Positions 25,244 through 33,646 of a stretch of 47,306 nucleotides of DNA are shown one piece after another. This DNA comes from an uncultured Pelagibacteraceae bacterium (lineage in GTDB: Bacteria; Pseudomonadota; Alphaproteobacteria; Pelagibacterales; AG-422-B15): positions 1-47,306 of the forward strand of contig CACNSH010000007.1 of the NCBI GenBank assembly GCA_902622985.1. The letters are read 5' to 3'. A program made the translations under genes and the position numbers. Within the stretch, counting starts at the first letter, position 1; each line of letters opens with the position of its first letter. Under the pieces are notes generated by a model that saw only the letters and a list, made by a program, of their open reading frames with translations, had not been told where the DNA came from and did not search any database.

Positions 25244-25624
25244 ATGTTAATAAATGTTCCAGTGTCGATAGGTGAGCTTTTTGATAAAATATCAATCTTA
25301 GATATTAAGACAAAGAAAATTAAAAATAAGGATGATTTAAAATTAATAAATTATGAATTGTCAAAATTGAAGAAAATAGCAAAGTCAAAGGGTTTAACAA
25401 GTGCTAAAATCAAAAGAAAATATCACCTTTTAAAATCAATAAATGAGAAACTTTGGAATATTGAAAATAGAAAAAGAAGATGTGAGAGACTTAAAAAATT
25501 TGATAAAAACTTCATCGATTTAGCAAGAAAAGTCTATATCTTTAACGATAAGAGGGCACAAATAAAAAAAGATATCAATTCTTTGTCAGGTTCAAGTATC
25601 GTTGAGATTAAATTGCATAAGTAA
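25244..25624 (+). CDS. DUF6165-like small protein
   Basis: A basic, mostly helical 126-aa protein. The opening INVPVSIGELFDKISILDIK and the lysine-rich coiled region after it resemble DUF6165, a family commonly placed beside LPS glycosyltransferase genes. No enzyme motif is visible. The function is unknown; a scaffold or regulator in polysaccharide assembly is a guess from location. It follows tatD by 5 nt and its stop abuts that of the convergent glycosyltransferase. Confidence 0.7.
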   Translation: MLINVPVSIGELFDKISILDIKTKKIKNKDDLKLINYELSKLKKIAKSKGLTSAKIKRKYHLLKSINEKLWNIENRKRRCERLKKFDKNFIDLARKVYIFNDKRAQIKKDINSLSGSSIVEIKLHK

Positions 25625-26689
25625 TTATAAATATTTTTTAATATATTTTTGTGGATTTTTTAATTTTTTAATTTCTATTTGTGTATATTCATTAAAATTA
25701 GGTCTCCATTTATAAAAATATTTGGATGAATTGTTTCTTATTATATCTACAATAGGAACATGCAGAATACTCGAAATGTGCGTAAGTGATCCATGTATAT
25801 GAAAGATAAGACCAACATTTGAGGAGATACCTATTAATTCTGCAATATTGCTTTTTTTTATAAAATATATTTTTTTATTTTTTTGGCTTTTATAAATATT
25901 ATTTTTATTATCAATTTTTTTTAACTTATAAAAATTCCATATTTCACTATTTAAATCAGTTTTATATTTTCCATTAGTAACAATTAAATTTATTTTTCTA
26001 TTTATCGTTATCTCTTCAAGCAAGTTTATTATAAAATTCTTCGATACATTTAGATTACTCCATTTTTCATCTAGATGAAATAATACCATACTTGTTTTAT
26101 TAATTTTAAATTGTGTAAATATTTTTTTAATTTGACTTTCAAACTTATTAACTGAATTGGGTTTTATATATTCTAGTTTAGTTTTTTTAATATTAAGAGC
26201 TTTATTAAAAAGTACATTATAATGTGTACCCATTTTAGTCTTGGTATCAACTCCTTGGATATTTATTGAATTTATTATTTCTGTAGATTTAAAAATCTTA
26301 TTTGAAAGAAATAGGGGGTACTTGTATATTATTTTGTTAGACAACTTGCTTAGTCTAGTAGGATTGATGGCATGAATATTTTTTGACTTTAAAAAAAGAG
26401 AAACAGTTAAATTTTTCCAGTCAGATTTAAGTATGAAGATATGTTCGAAGTACCTTTTTCTTAAAATTGAAATAAATTTCAATGTTTGGCTAAAATTATT
26501 AAAATTATCTAAATTATAGAGACAATCAATATGGCCGTCTTTTTTAAGTATTTTTGAGTATTCCTTATTTCTATTTGAGCAAATTAGGGTGATATGTGCT
26601 TCTTTGTCAATTTTGCGTAATTGGTTGATACCGCACGTAGATACTATCAAATCACCAATACCGTCATTTCTAATTACTAAATAATTCAT
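25625..26689 (-). CDS. Glycosyltransferase family 9-like (heptosyltransferase-type)
   Basis: A 354-aa protein starting with the GT9 opening YLVIRNDGIGDLIVSTCGIN, followed by LRKIDKEAHITLICSNRN. GT9 enzymes add heptose or related sugars to the LPS core at the inner membrane. The C-terminal nucleotide-sugar motif is weak: the ISSNVGLIFHIHGSLTHISSIL stretch corresponds to the usual SxDTGxxHxA region but lacks the Asp and Thr. Donor and acceptor are unknown. This is among the most AT-rich genes of the window (long runs of Ile, Lys, Asn), typical of a variable surface island. Confidence 0.75.
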   Translation of the reverse strand: MNYLVIRNDGIGDLIVSTCGINQLRKIDKEAHITLICSNRNKEYSKILKKDGHIDCLYNLDNFNNFSQTLKFISILRKRYFEHIFILKSDWKNLTVSLFLKSKNIHAINPTRLSKLSNKIIYKYPLFLSNKIFKSTEIINSINIQGVDTKTKMGTHYNVLFNKALNIKKTKLEYIKPNSVNKFESQIKKIFTQFKINKTSMVLFHLDEKWSNLNVSKNFIINLLEEITINRKINLIVTNGKYKTDLNSEIWNFYKLKKIDNKNNIYKSQKNKKIYFIKKSNIAELIGISSNVGLIFHIHGSLTHISSILHVPIVDIIRNNSSKYFYKWRPNFNEYTQIEIKKLKNPQKYIKKYL

Positions 26690-26891
26690 TATTATCAGTT
26701 ATTTATTTGATTTTTTTAATTTAATACATTTAATTAATCTTATGTCTTTAATTTTTAGATTAAAATATTGAATTTATTATAAATATATAATTTTACATAA
26801 TATATATTATACGAATAATATTTTTAATTTCATTTACAGTCCTTAATTAAATCTTTTTATATACCTCTTATGATGTCAATATATAAAAATT

Positions 26892-26898
26892 AAAGGAG
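26892..26898 (+). promoter_or_regulatory. Strong Shine-Dalgarno for the 127-aa membrane protein
   Basis: AAAGGAG lies 10 nt before the ATG at 26909. The 219 nt between the divergent GT9 gene and this start are extremely AT-rich and should hold promoters in both directions, but I could not place -35 and -10 boxes with confidence. Confidence 0.65.
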
Positions 26899-26908
26899 AA
26901 TTTAAAAT

Positions 26909-27292
26909 ATGAGCGAATATGAAGCTTTAAATCTTATGTATATGGGCTTTACATTTAATGCCCTTTATACACTTGGATTTATTTTATTTACTTGGCTTGG
27001 CTTTAGAATGGCTAGGAATATCTATGAAGACTCAACAGCAACTATTCTCGGCAAAGTATTCACAACTGTTTTTTGTTTATTTGTTGCATTCTTTTTTGTT
27101 CAATCAAATATGATTGGCGGAGGAATATTGCAATCTTATACGTCAATTTTGGTTGAAATGGGTTCAGCGTCTGGCGAAAGACTATCTGCATATGCTAATT
27201 CACCGACAATTTTAGGTGGACCAATACAAATGATATTTCAGCTATTCATACTAGCTTTTCAACTTGCTATTATTTGGACTAAAAAGAAATAA
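26909..27292 (+). CDS. Uncharacterised 127-aa membrane protein
   Basis: I do not recognise a family. Three membrane helices are visible (about residues 14-34, 47-66 and 103-123), with a small periplasmic or cytoplasmic loop rich in Ser, Gly and Ala (LVEMGSASGERLSAYANSPT) between helices 2 and 3. Helix 1 ends in LGFRMARNIYED. The N terminus is acidic and the last residues are KKK. A strong Shine-Dalgarno precedes it and a GC-rich terminator follows, and its base use is clearly less AT-rich than its neighbours. It reads opposite to the flanking glycosyltransferases, so it is a monocistronic, probably well-expressed unit inside the island. Confidence 0.82.
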   Translation: MSEYEALNLMYMGFTFNALYTLGFILFTWLGFRMARNIYEDSTATILGKVFTTVFCLFVAFFFVQSNMIGGGILQSYTSILVEMGSASGERLSAYANSPTILGGPIQMIFQLFILAFQLAIIWTKKK

Positions 27293-27301
27293 ATATCAAT
27301 T

Positions 27302-27323
27302 GGAGGGGCAAATTTGCTCCTCC
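27302..27323 (+). terminator. Rho-independent terminator
   Basis: GGAGGGGCA (27302-27310) and TGCTCCTCC (27315-27323) pair around AATT with one G-T pair, and TCCTCTATTTCTTTA follows. It lies 9 nt after the 127-aa gene. The tract is T-rich rather than a pure T-run. It is the strongest GC hairpin terminator noticed in the window. Confidence 0.7.
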
Positions 27324-27341
27324 TCCTCTATTTCTTTATAT

Positions 27342-28406
27342 TTAATTATAGAAATGAATTGGCCAATTATATTTACCTTCTAAACAGCCAATGTCTTTAT
27401 ACTTAAGGCAATCTAGCATATAATTAGTAATTATTTTTTCATTGAAATCACTGTGTATTCTTTTGTGACCATTATGTGCTATTTCTAATGCCACGTCTTT
27501 ATTGTGTTTATAGAATTTAATTTTTTCAGCTAAATCACTAACATCATCAAAATAAACAGCCTCTTTTTCATTTCTTAATATTTCGTGATAATGGGTTTTA
27601 TTTTGTATAAAAACCATTAGCCCATTACCAAGATACTGGGCAATTCTATCTGATAACGAATATTTTAAAATAGGTTCTCTTTGAAGACATATGCCCATAT
27701 AGCAATCTTTTATATTATTATTAAATTCATTTGCCCATATTGGCTGCTTTCCCCTCATTCCAAAGAAATTAAATTTTATATTTGGAAGATTTGTTTTAAG
27801 TGTATCCATGAATACAACTCTTGGATCATTGTCTTCATTGCTGGTATTTTTTTTTCTGAGTATCCCTGTCCCTACACCGTGTGATAATGCAAAAAAAACA
27901 TCTTTAGAATGATTTGAATTCTTATAAATTTGCAAATTTTCAACAGAAGAATCTACAATATTTGGAAAGAATGTTATAAAATTACCAGATACGCACTTAG
28001 TTATTTGCTCATCAGCTGTAGTTGAAAAAATTCCATCTAAGCAATGAGATCTATTTAATAATTTGTTTAAAGTATTATCTAAATATAAATTATCGACATT
28101 CCATTCGATAATCTTAATGTCTTCTTTTTCTCTAATTTGTCTTAATGTTTTATTGGTTATTCGGTCTGCATGCCCTAAGACTAAAAGATTTGGCCGATAA
28201 TTTTCAATAGTTTGCAATAATTCTTTTTGAACAAAATCATTATCATTAAATTTGTTAAATATAGTTGATCTTGAACGATCGCGATCACTAAAATTATAGA
28301 CATTATGGCCATTTCTTATGAAACCGTTTGAAATTTTAAAGCATTGATTCCAATATAGTCTGGCGTTGTGTTTATCTCCAAAATTAGAAACATGCAATAT
28401 TCTCAT
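27342..28406 (-). CDS. Glycosyltransferase, CgeB/GT1-like
   Basis: A 354-aa GT-B fold-like protein. The N-terminal MRILHVSNFGDKHNARLYWN resembles CgeB-like enzymes, a middle stretch carries IFSTTADEQITKC, and the C terminus has YSLSDRIAQYLGNGLMVF, then YFDDVSDLAEKIKFYKHNKD and HNGHKRIHSDFN, as in the glycosyl transferases group 1 (Glyco_trans_1_2) domain. It is likely to attach a sugar to the surface polysaccharide; substrate unknown. It follows the DegT aminotransferase by 1 nt, so it is in the same transcript as the sugar-nucleotide genes. Confidence 0.75.
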   Translation of the reverse strand: MRILHVSNFGDKHNARLYWNQCFKISNGFIRNGHNVYNFSDRDRSRSTIFNKFNDNDFVQKELLQTIENYRPNLLVLGHADRITNKTLRQIREKEDIKIIEWNVDNLYLDNTLNKLLNRSHCLDGIFSTTADEQITKCVSGNFITFFPNIVDSSVENLQIYKNSNHSKDVFFALSHGVGTGILRKKNTSNEDNDPRVVFMDTLKTNLPNIKFNFFGMRGKQPIWANEFNNNIKDCYMGICLQREPILKYSLSDRIAQYLGNGLMVFIQNKTHYHEILRNEKEAVYFDDVSDLAEKIKFYKHNKDVALEIAHNGHKRIHSDFNEKIITNYMLDCLKYKDIGCLEGKYNWPIHFYN

Positions 28407-28407
28407 T

Positions 28408-29502
28408 TTAAAAATTATTAATTATTTTTATAACATAATCTATTTCATTTTTTTTCATTTCAGGGAATATCGGTATCGATATTTGAGAATTAGCAATAGT
28501 TTCTGTTATTGGAAAATCTCCTTTTTTATACCCAAGATTAATATAAGGTTTCTGTAAATGAGCGGGCACTGGGTAATGAAAGTTTGTGCCTATTTTATTT
28601 TTATTTAAATATTTTTGTAGAGACAATCTATTTTCACAAAATAAACTAAATATGTGGTAAACGTGAAAATTATTTGGTTTTTCATAAGAAAATTCTAATT
28701 TGCCATTTTTTAATCTACATTGATATTCACTTGCAATTCTTCGTCTTTTTAAAGTCCACTCATTTAGATACTTTAATTTTACATTTAGAGCAGCTGCTTG
28801 AATAGTATCCATTCTATAGTTGTATGAAATGTCATTATGAAAATATCTTTTGGGTTGAGACCAATTACGAAGTTCTTTTACTTTCTGATCTAATTTTTTG
28901 TTATTTGTTATTATAGCACCTCCTTCACCTGTTGCCCCCAAATTTTTACCTGGATAAAAACTAAAAGTACCAATATCACTCATTGTTCCGGCGTGCCTAT
29001 TATGATATTTAGCTCCATGTGCCTGCGAACTGTCCTCTATAACGCTTAAATTATGCTTCTTTGCAATTTTATTTATCTGCTTCATTTCTGCACATTGACC
29101 GTATAAGTGAACAACGACTATTGCCTTTGTTTTTGAGGAAATTTTATCAATAATATGTTTACAATTAATTAATTGAGTTTTGTTATCTATATCTACAAAT
29201 ACTGGGGTTGCACCGGTATATGAAATCGACATTACTGTGGCAATGAATGTCATAGAAACAGTTATTACTTCATCGCCGTGCCCTATTCCAAGAGCAAGCA
29301 AAGCTAGGTGTAATGCGCTAGTTCCTGTATTTACTCCAGTACAATACTTTGCATCTAAAAAGGAAGAAAAATTATCTTCAAATACTTCAACCTCTTTTCC
29401 TAAACTATATTGTGTTGATCTTAATGTTTTTATTACTCTGCTCTCAAGTTGAGGCTTAATTAGCTTATATTGTCTTTTAAGATCAAAATATGGTACTTTC
29501 AT
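28408..29502 (-). CDS. DegT/DnrJ/EryC1 aminotransferase, WbpE-like
   Basis: A 364-aa PLP sugar aminotransferase. Lys186 in TFSFYPGKNLGATGEGGAI holds PLP, and VNTGTSALHLALLALGIG, EDSSQAHGA and the C-terminal NFHYPVPAHLQKPY are family motifs. In company with a Gfo/Idh oxidoreductase and a WbpD-like acetyltransferase it most likely aminates C3 of a UDP-3-keto sugar, as WbpE does on the way to UDP-2,3-diacetamido sugars. A GnnB-type role making UDP-GlcNAc3N for lipid A is the main alternative. It lies 2 nt after the oxidoreductase gene. Confidence 0.9.
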   Translation of the reverse strand: MKVPYFDLKRQYKLIKPQLESRVIKTLRSTQYSLGKEVEVFEDNFSSFLDAKYCTGVNTGTSALHLALLALGIGHGDEVITVSMTFIATVMSISYTGATPVFVDIDNKTQLINCKHIIDKISSKTKAIVVVHLYGQCAEMKQINKIAKKHNLSVIEDSSQAHGAKYHNRHAGTMSDIGTFSFYPGKNLGATGEGGAIITNNKKLDQKVKELRNWSQPKRYFHNDISYNYRMDTIQAAALNVKLKYLNEWTLKRRRIASEYQCRLKNGKLEFSYEKPNNFHVYHIFSLFCENRLSLQKYLNKNKIGTNFHYPVPAHLQKPYINLGYKKGDFPITETIANSQISIPIFPEMKKNEIDYVIKIINNF

Positions 29503-29504
29503 AG

Positions 29505-30509
29505 TTATACTTTTACAGGTGTACCCCCGAGTTTCATTGATTTATTCGCGGCTTCCAAAATTTCAACAACTTCACAACCTTTAACACCATCAGACTTACA
29601 TACGAAGTTTTCATTAGTAATTGTTTCATAAAAATCTGAAATTGCTTGAGCTAATGCCTCTCTAATTTTCAAGTTTGGTACAATAGTATCTCCAACTTTA
29701 TATTTAATTAAATTAATTGACGTTTTTTCTTTCTTTATTACATCTACCCCTTTGTTGTAAATTTTTAGTTTATCACTTGGCTCTAAATCATCATATACTA
29801 TCATTTTTTTTGATCCACCTAGTATGGTCTTTCTAATTTTTACTGGAGATAGCCAATTTACATTTATGTGAGCAATAAAATTAGTTTTATATTTTAGTGT
29901 TAAAAATGCTGCAGTTTCAGGTTTTGAGGAAATATATTTATGTCCAATACAAGAAACATTCGTAGGTTTTTCATTTTTTAAAAAATTAAGAATAGAAATG
30001 TCATGAACAGCCAAGTCCCATAAAACATTTGTATCATTTTGAATCAAGCCTAAATTAATTCTAGTAGAATCATAATATATTAGGTCTCCAAAGTTTCTTT
30101 TTTGACTTATCTTTTTAATTTCCATTACTGCGGGCGTGTATAAAAATGTATGATCAACAAACAAGCTGAGTGATTTTTTTTTAGCTAAATCAATTAGAAT
30201 ATCACATTTTTCTTTGTCATCTGAAAGTGGCTTCTCTATAAAAACATGTTTATTTGCATTCAAACAAACTTTTGCTAATTTAAAGTGTGTATTAACTGGC
30301 GTAGCAATAAAAATTGCATCAATGCTTTTGTCTGATATTAAATCTTTATAGTCTGTTGTTTTTACAATTTTTTTACCTATGATATTAATTTTTTTTAGAT
30401 TATCTTTTCTAATATCACACACATACTTAACTTTGAAATTTTTGCTCTCAATGAGATTGCGAAATAAATTAGGTCCCCAATATCCAATTCCAATTAAGCC
30501 TATATTCAT
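29505..30509 (-). CDS. Gfo/Idh/MocA oxidoreductase, WbpB-like
   Basis: A 334-aa NAD-dependent sugar oxidoreductase. The Rossmann motif is GLIGIGYWGPNLFRN (residues 4-18) and the family motif EKPL is in HVFIEKPLSDD (about 89-99), followed by a DHTFLYTPAV stretch. It is expected to oxidise C3 of a UDP sugar before amination by the neighbouring DegT enzyme. It overlaps the acetyltransferase gene by 4 nt. A 6-dehydrogenase of the WbpA type, required if the product is a uronic acid, is not in the window. Confidence 0.88.
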   Translation of the reverse strand: MNIGLIGIGYWGPNLFRNLIESKNFKVKYVCDIRKDNLKKINIIGKKIVKTTDYKDLISDKSIDAIFIATPVNTHFKLAKVCLNANKHVFIEKPLSDDKEKCDILIDLAKKKSLSLFVDHTFLYTPAVMEIKKISQKRNFGDLIYYDSTRINLGLIQNDTNVLWDLAVHDISILNFLKNEKPTNVSCIGHKYISSKPETAAFLTLKYKTNFIAHINVNWLSPVKIRKTILGGSKKMIVYDDLEPSDKLKIYNKGVDVIKKEKTSINLIKYKVGDTIVPNLKIREALAQAISDFYETITNENFVCKSDGVKGCEVVEILEAANKSMKLGGTPVKV

Positions 30510-30964
30510 TTCTTTTCTTTCGCTGGATTACCATAAGCTGTTGCTGAAGCTTTTATATTTTTAGTTACAACAGATCCTGCGCCAATCATTGTATTTACAC
30601 CAATCTCTATTCCACATAAAATAGTTGATCCACTTCCAATTGAAACTCCTTCATTAATTATTGTTTTTTCAAGTTTCCAATCTTTATCAGTTTTAAGGTT
30701 TCCATCGTTATTAACTGCACCAGGTATTTTGTCGTTGATAAATGTTACATTATGCCCAATAAAAACATTGTCTTTAATTTCTACTCCTTCACATATAAAA
30801 GTGTGGGATGAAATTTTACAATTTTTTCCTACAATTGCGTTTTTTTGAATTTCAACGAAAGGACCAATTTTTGTATTATCCCCTATTTTACAACCATATA
30901 AGTTAACTAAGGACTCATCTGTTATAAATGTATTTTTACCTAATTTAACATTTTTTAATGGCAT
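30506..30964 (-). CDS. Left-handed beta-helix sugar N-acetyltransferase, WbpD-like
   Basis: A 152-aa acetyltransferase made of hexapeptide repeats ([LIV]-G-x4), for instance IGDNTKIGPFVEI and IGSGSTILCGIEIG. The insert GHNVTFINDKIPGA and DWKLEKTIINEGVSIGSGST match WbpD/WlbB-type enzymes, which acetylate the 3-amino group of UDP-2-acetamido-3-amino sugars. It is the first gene of the trio and diverges from the DUF3108 gene across a 29-nt spacer. Confidence 0.9.
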   Translation of the reverse strand: MPLKNVKLGKNTFITDESLVNLYGCKIGDNTKIGPFVEIQKNAIVGKNCKISSHTFICEGVEIKDNVFIGHNVTFINDKIPGAVNNDGNLKTDKDWKLEKTIINEGVSIGSGSTILCGIEIGVNTMIGAGSVVTKNIKASATAYGNPAKEKK

Positions 30965-30993
30965 ATTTTTAAAATAGATTTATTTACAGTTGT

Positions 30994-31737
30994 ATGAAAT
31001 CAATAAAATTTTATAACATTGCAATTTTTATACTATTTTCTATCATCAATACCACTTCTGCAAAAGAAAAAGTCGATAACTATTCAGTTTATGCAAAGTT
31101 TCCTTTACTAGGAGAAGTTGAAGTGCAAACAATTGAAACAAAATTATCAATTGTAGATAGTACTTTAGAGTATTCATATTATGTTGCACCCACTAAAGTT
31201 GTTGATTTTTTTGATAAAAAAATAACCAGTGGTCATATCGTAGGTTCACTAAAAAACAACACGATATATACAGAGCAATATTTGCTTAAAACTGAAAAAG
31301 ATGATTTCAGTCGTATAATTGAATTCAAATATAAGAATAGTGCCATATATGACGTATCAATTAATCCATCTTATGACACTTCAAAAATTACTGATGTTAC
31401 AGAAAAAATGATAATTGAGTCAATAGATCCAGTTACAATGTTTTTTAAAATAACTAATTTTGAATTCATTAATGAATGCAATAAAACTATTAAAGTATAC
31501 GATGGAAAAAGAAGGTATAATTTAAAACTATCAGAACCAAAAATAACTGATAAAACTTATAATTGTACACTTACACATCAAAAAATAGCTGGTTACAAGC
31601 CAGAGAAAATTACGGAAAATAAGATGTATGTTTCTAATTTAAAATTTTTGATTAACGAAAATCAATCATATGAGTTTAGTGAAGTCTCACTTAGAAATAA
31701 TAACGTAGACCTAATAATAAGAAAAATTAATCAATAA
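30994..31737 (+). CDS. DUF3108 domain exported protein
   Basis: A 247-aa protein with a signal peptide (about residues 1-23, ending TSA/KE) and a beta-rich mature region, so probably periplasmic. The conserved DUF3108 features are the SVYAKFPLLGEVEVQTIETKL opening and IDPVTMFFKI, then CNKTIKVYDGKRRYNLKL. The function of the family is not established. It converges on hflX with a 7-nt overlap of the stops. Confidence 0.8.
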   Translation: MKSIKFYNIAIFILFSIINTTSAKEKVDNYSVYAKFPLLGEVEVQTIETKLSIVDSTLEYSYYVAPTKVVDFFDKKITSGHIVGSLKNNTIYTEQYLLKTEKDDFSRIIEFKYKNSAIYDVSINPSYDTSKITDVTEKMIIESIDPVTMFFKITNFEFINECNKTIKVYDGKRRYNLKLSEPKITDKTYNCTLTHQKIAGYKPEKITENKMYVSNLKFLINENQSYEFSEVSLRNNNVDLIIRKINQ

Positions 31738-32633
31738 TTGACTAATCTTTCCTTCAACTTTTCAATTCCAAAGCCAGTATAAGCACTAATAAAGTTTAAT
31801 CTTTCTGAGTATGAGGCAAATGGATTAAGATCAATTTTATTATAAACAGTTATCATCTCATTAATTTTAGACTCACTAACGTTTGCCATTCTTAAAGTTT
31901 CAATTGTGACTTTTTCTTTATTTTTATAATCAATATCTGATATATCAACTACATTTATTAGGACGTCGGCATAAACTAATTCCTCAAGAGTAGCTTTGAA
32001 TGACTCTATTAATTGCGTGGGTATATTGTTAATAAATCCAACAGTATCAATTAATCCAATATATATACCTTCACCCAAATAAACTCTTCCAGTTTTGGTA
32101 TCTAAAGTTTCAAACATTACATTTTTACTTGATTGCTTTTTCTTTGTAAGACAATTAAATAACATTGATTTTCCTGCATTTGTATATCCAACCAAAGCAA
32201 ATGTTTTAAAATTTGATTTTTTTCTAAGTTTTCTCTGCTGGTTTCTTCTGCTTTTGACTTTTTTAAGACTTGTTTTAATTTTTAATATTTTTTCCTGAAT
32301 TAATCGTCTATCTAACTCAATTTGAAGTTCCCCAGGTCCACCAATAAAAGTAGTGCCACCTCTCTGCCTCTCAAGGTGTGTCCAGGCTCTAACTAATCGT
32401 GATTTTCTATACATGAGCTCAGCAAGCTCAACTTGCAATTTACCTTCTTTAGATTTTGCTCTTTTTGAGAATATTTCTAGTATAATACCTGTTCTATCAA
32501 TTACCTTTATTTTCAACTTATCTTCCAGGTTTTTCTGTTGCCTTGGCGATAAAATTGAATTCACAATTAATAGATTTATTTTTTTTAAATTTTTATTATC
32601 AATTATTTCACCTATTATACCTTTACCAAGCAT
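31731..32633 (-). CDS. hflX: GTPase HflX (coding extends upstream of first ATG)
   Basis: HflX is a ribosome-binding GTPase that rescues or splits stalled ribosomes. From the first ATG there are 300 residues: part of the N-terminal domain (VIDRTGIILEIF), the linker motif WTHLERQRGG, then the G domain with G1 GYTNAGKS, G3 DTVGF and G4 NKID. The same frame stays open for 65 codons upstream of that ATG, to a stop at 32829. It encodes typical HflX N-terminal sequence (FIVHPSFNNE..., KVNAST before MLGKG). That stretch holds no ATG, GTG, TTG or CTG. Either an ATT/ATA near 32774-32804 is used, overlapping dat, or the protein is truncated. Confidence 0.9.
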   Translation of the reverse strand: MLGKGIIGEIIDNKNLKKINLLIVNSILSPRQQKNLEDKLKIKVIDRTGIILEIFSKRAKSKEGKLQVELAELMYRKSRLVRAWTHLERQRGGTTFIGGPGELQIELDRRLIQEKILKIKTSLKKVKSRRNQQRKLRKKSNFKTFALVGYTNAGKSMLFNCLTKKKQSSKNVMFETLDTKTGRVYLGEGIYIGLIDTVGFINNIPTQLIESFKATLEELVYADVLINVVDISDIDYKNKEKVTIETLRMANVSESKINEMITVYNKIDLNPFASYSERLNFISAYTGFGIEKLKERLVNY

Positions 32634-32794
32634 AGTTGATGCATTAACTTTTCTAATTTTTGTAATTCGTTTGACTAATATAGTTATATCTAGGTTATTT
32701 GCTAGATTTTCAATCTCATTAATTAGTTCTTTTGATTTGTATAGAGGTTCATTATTAAATGATGGATGTACTATAAAACTAATATCTCGATTTC

Positions 32795-33646
32795 TTATTT
32801 TAATTGTATTGCCTCCATATAAGCATCTTTAAATACATGCGCATACTTACCAACCTTGCCGTTTCCAATTTTGTTATTGTCTACTTTTATTACAGGCATA
32901 ACAAATTGCGTAGCACTTGTAATAAATGCTTCGTTTGCATTTTTTATATCTTTTATATTAAAACGTTTTTCAATTAATTTAATCTTTTTTTTCTTTAAAG
33001 CTTTAATAAGTGATGTTCTTGTTATTCCTTTCAAAATTGAATTATTTGCTGGAGTTGTTATTAGCTTATTATTTATTAGAATCCATGCGTTACTTGAACT
33101 TCCTTCTGTAATATAACCTTCAGAGTCAATCATCCATGCTTCATCGCAACCGTTTTCTACTGCACTTTGTTTAGCTAATACAGGCGGAAGAAGATTTATT
33201 GTTTTAATATCAACTCTTTTCCACCTTAAATCTTCTGTGATTTTTACTTTGATTCCCTTTTCAAATTTTGAAAAATAATCCCCCATTGATATGCTTCTTG
33301 CTGTAATGACTATTGATGGTTTAGTATTTTTGGGGAATTTGAAATCTCTTTGTGCTACACCTCTAGATATTTGAAGATATATTAAACCGTCAATAATATT
33401 ATTTTTTTTTATTAAATTTCTAATATGAAATAAATACGCATCATAAACAATTGGAGAATCGAGAGATATTTCTTTTAATGATCTAAATAATCTTTCTAGA
33501 TGACCATCATAATCAACTATTTTTTTATTTATTACAGCAAATACTTCGTAAACGCCATCAGCAAATTGATATCCTCTATCTTCAATATTAACTTTTGCTT
33601 CTTTATGATCCATATAAGCACCATTAACATAAGATACTGCCGGCAT
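32795..33646 (-). CDS. dat: D-amino-acid transaminase
   Basis: A 283-aa fold-type IV PLP aminotransferase. Lys148 in RVDIKTINLLPPVLAKQ matches the PLP lysine (Lys145) of the Bacillus enzyme, and the sequence around it is very close to that protein. EGSSSNAWI near 177-185 is also conserved. It makes D-amino acids from 2-oxo acids, or the reverse, and can supply D-Glu/D-Ala for peptidoglycan. Branched-chain aminotransferase is the alternative. Start and trkA stop share 1 nt. In many alphaproteobacteria hfq follows; here hflX does. Confidence 0.9.
   Translation of the reverse strand: MPAVSYVNGAYMDHKEAKVNIEDRGYQFADGVYEVFAVINKKIVDYDGHLERLFRSLKEISLDSPIVYDAYLFHIRNLIKKNNIIDGLIYLQISRGVAQRDFKFPKNTKPSIVITARSISMGDYFSKFEKGIKVKITEDLRWKRVDIKTINLLPPVLAKQSAVENGCDEAWMIDSEGYITEGSSSNAWILINNKLITTPANNSILKGITRTSLIKALKKKKIKLIEKRFNIKDIKNANEAFITSATQFVMPVIKVDNNKIGNGKVGKYAHVFKDAYMEAIQLK

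Noticed and set aside
26760-26830. AT-rich palindromes (ATAATATATATTAT-like) upstream of the 127-aa gene as an operator
   Set aside because: Such palindromes are expected by chance in nearly pure A+T sequence, and no second copy was found.
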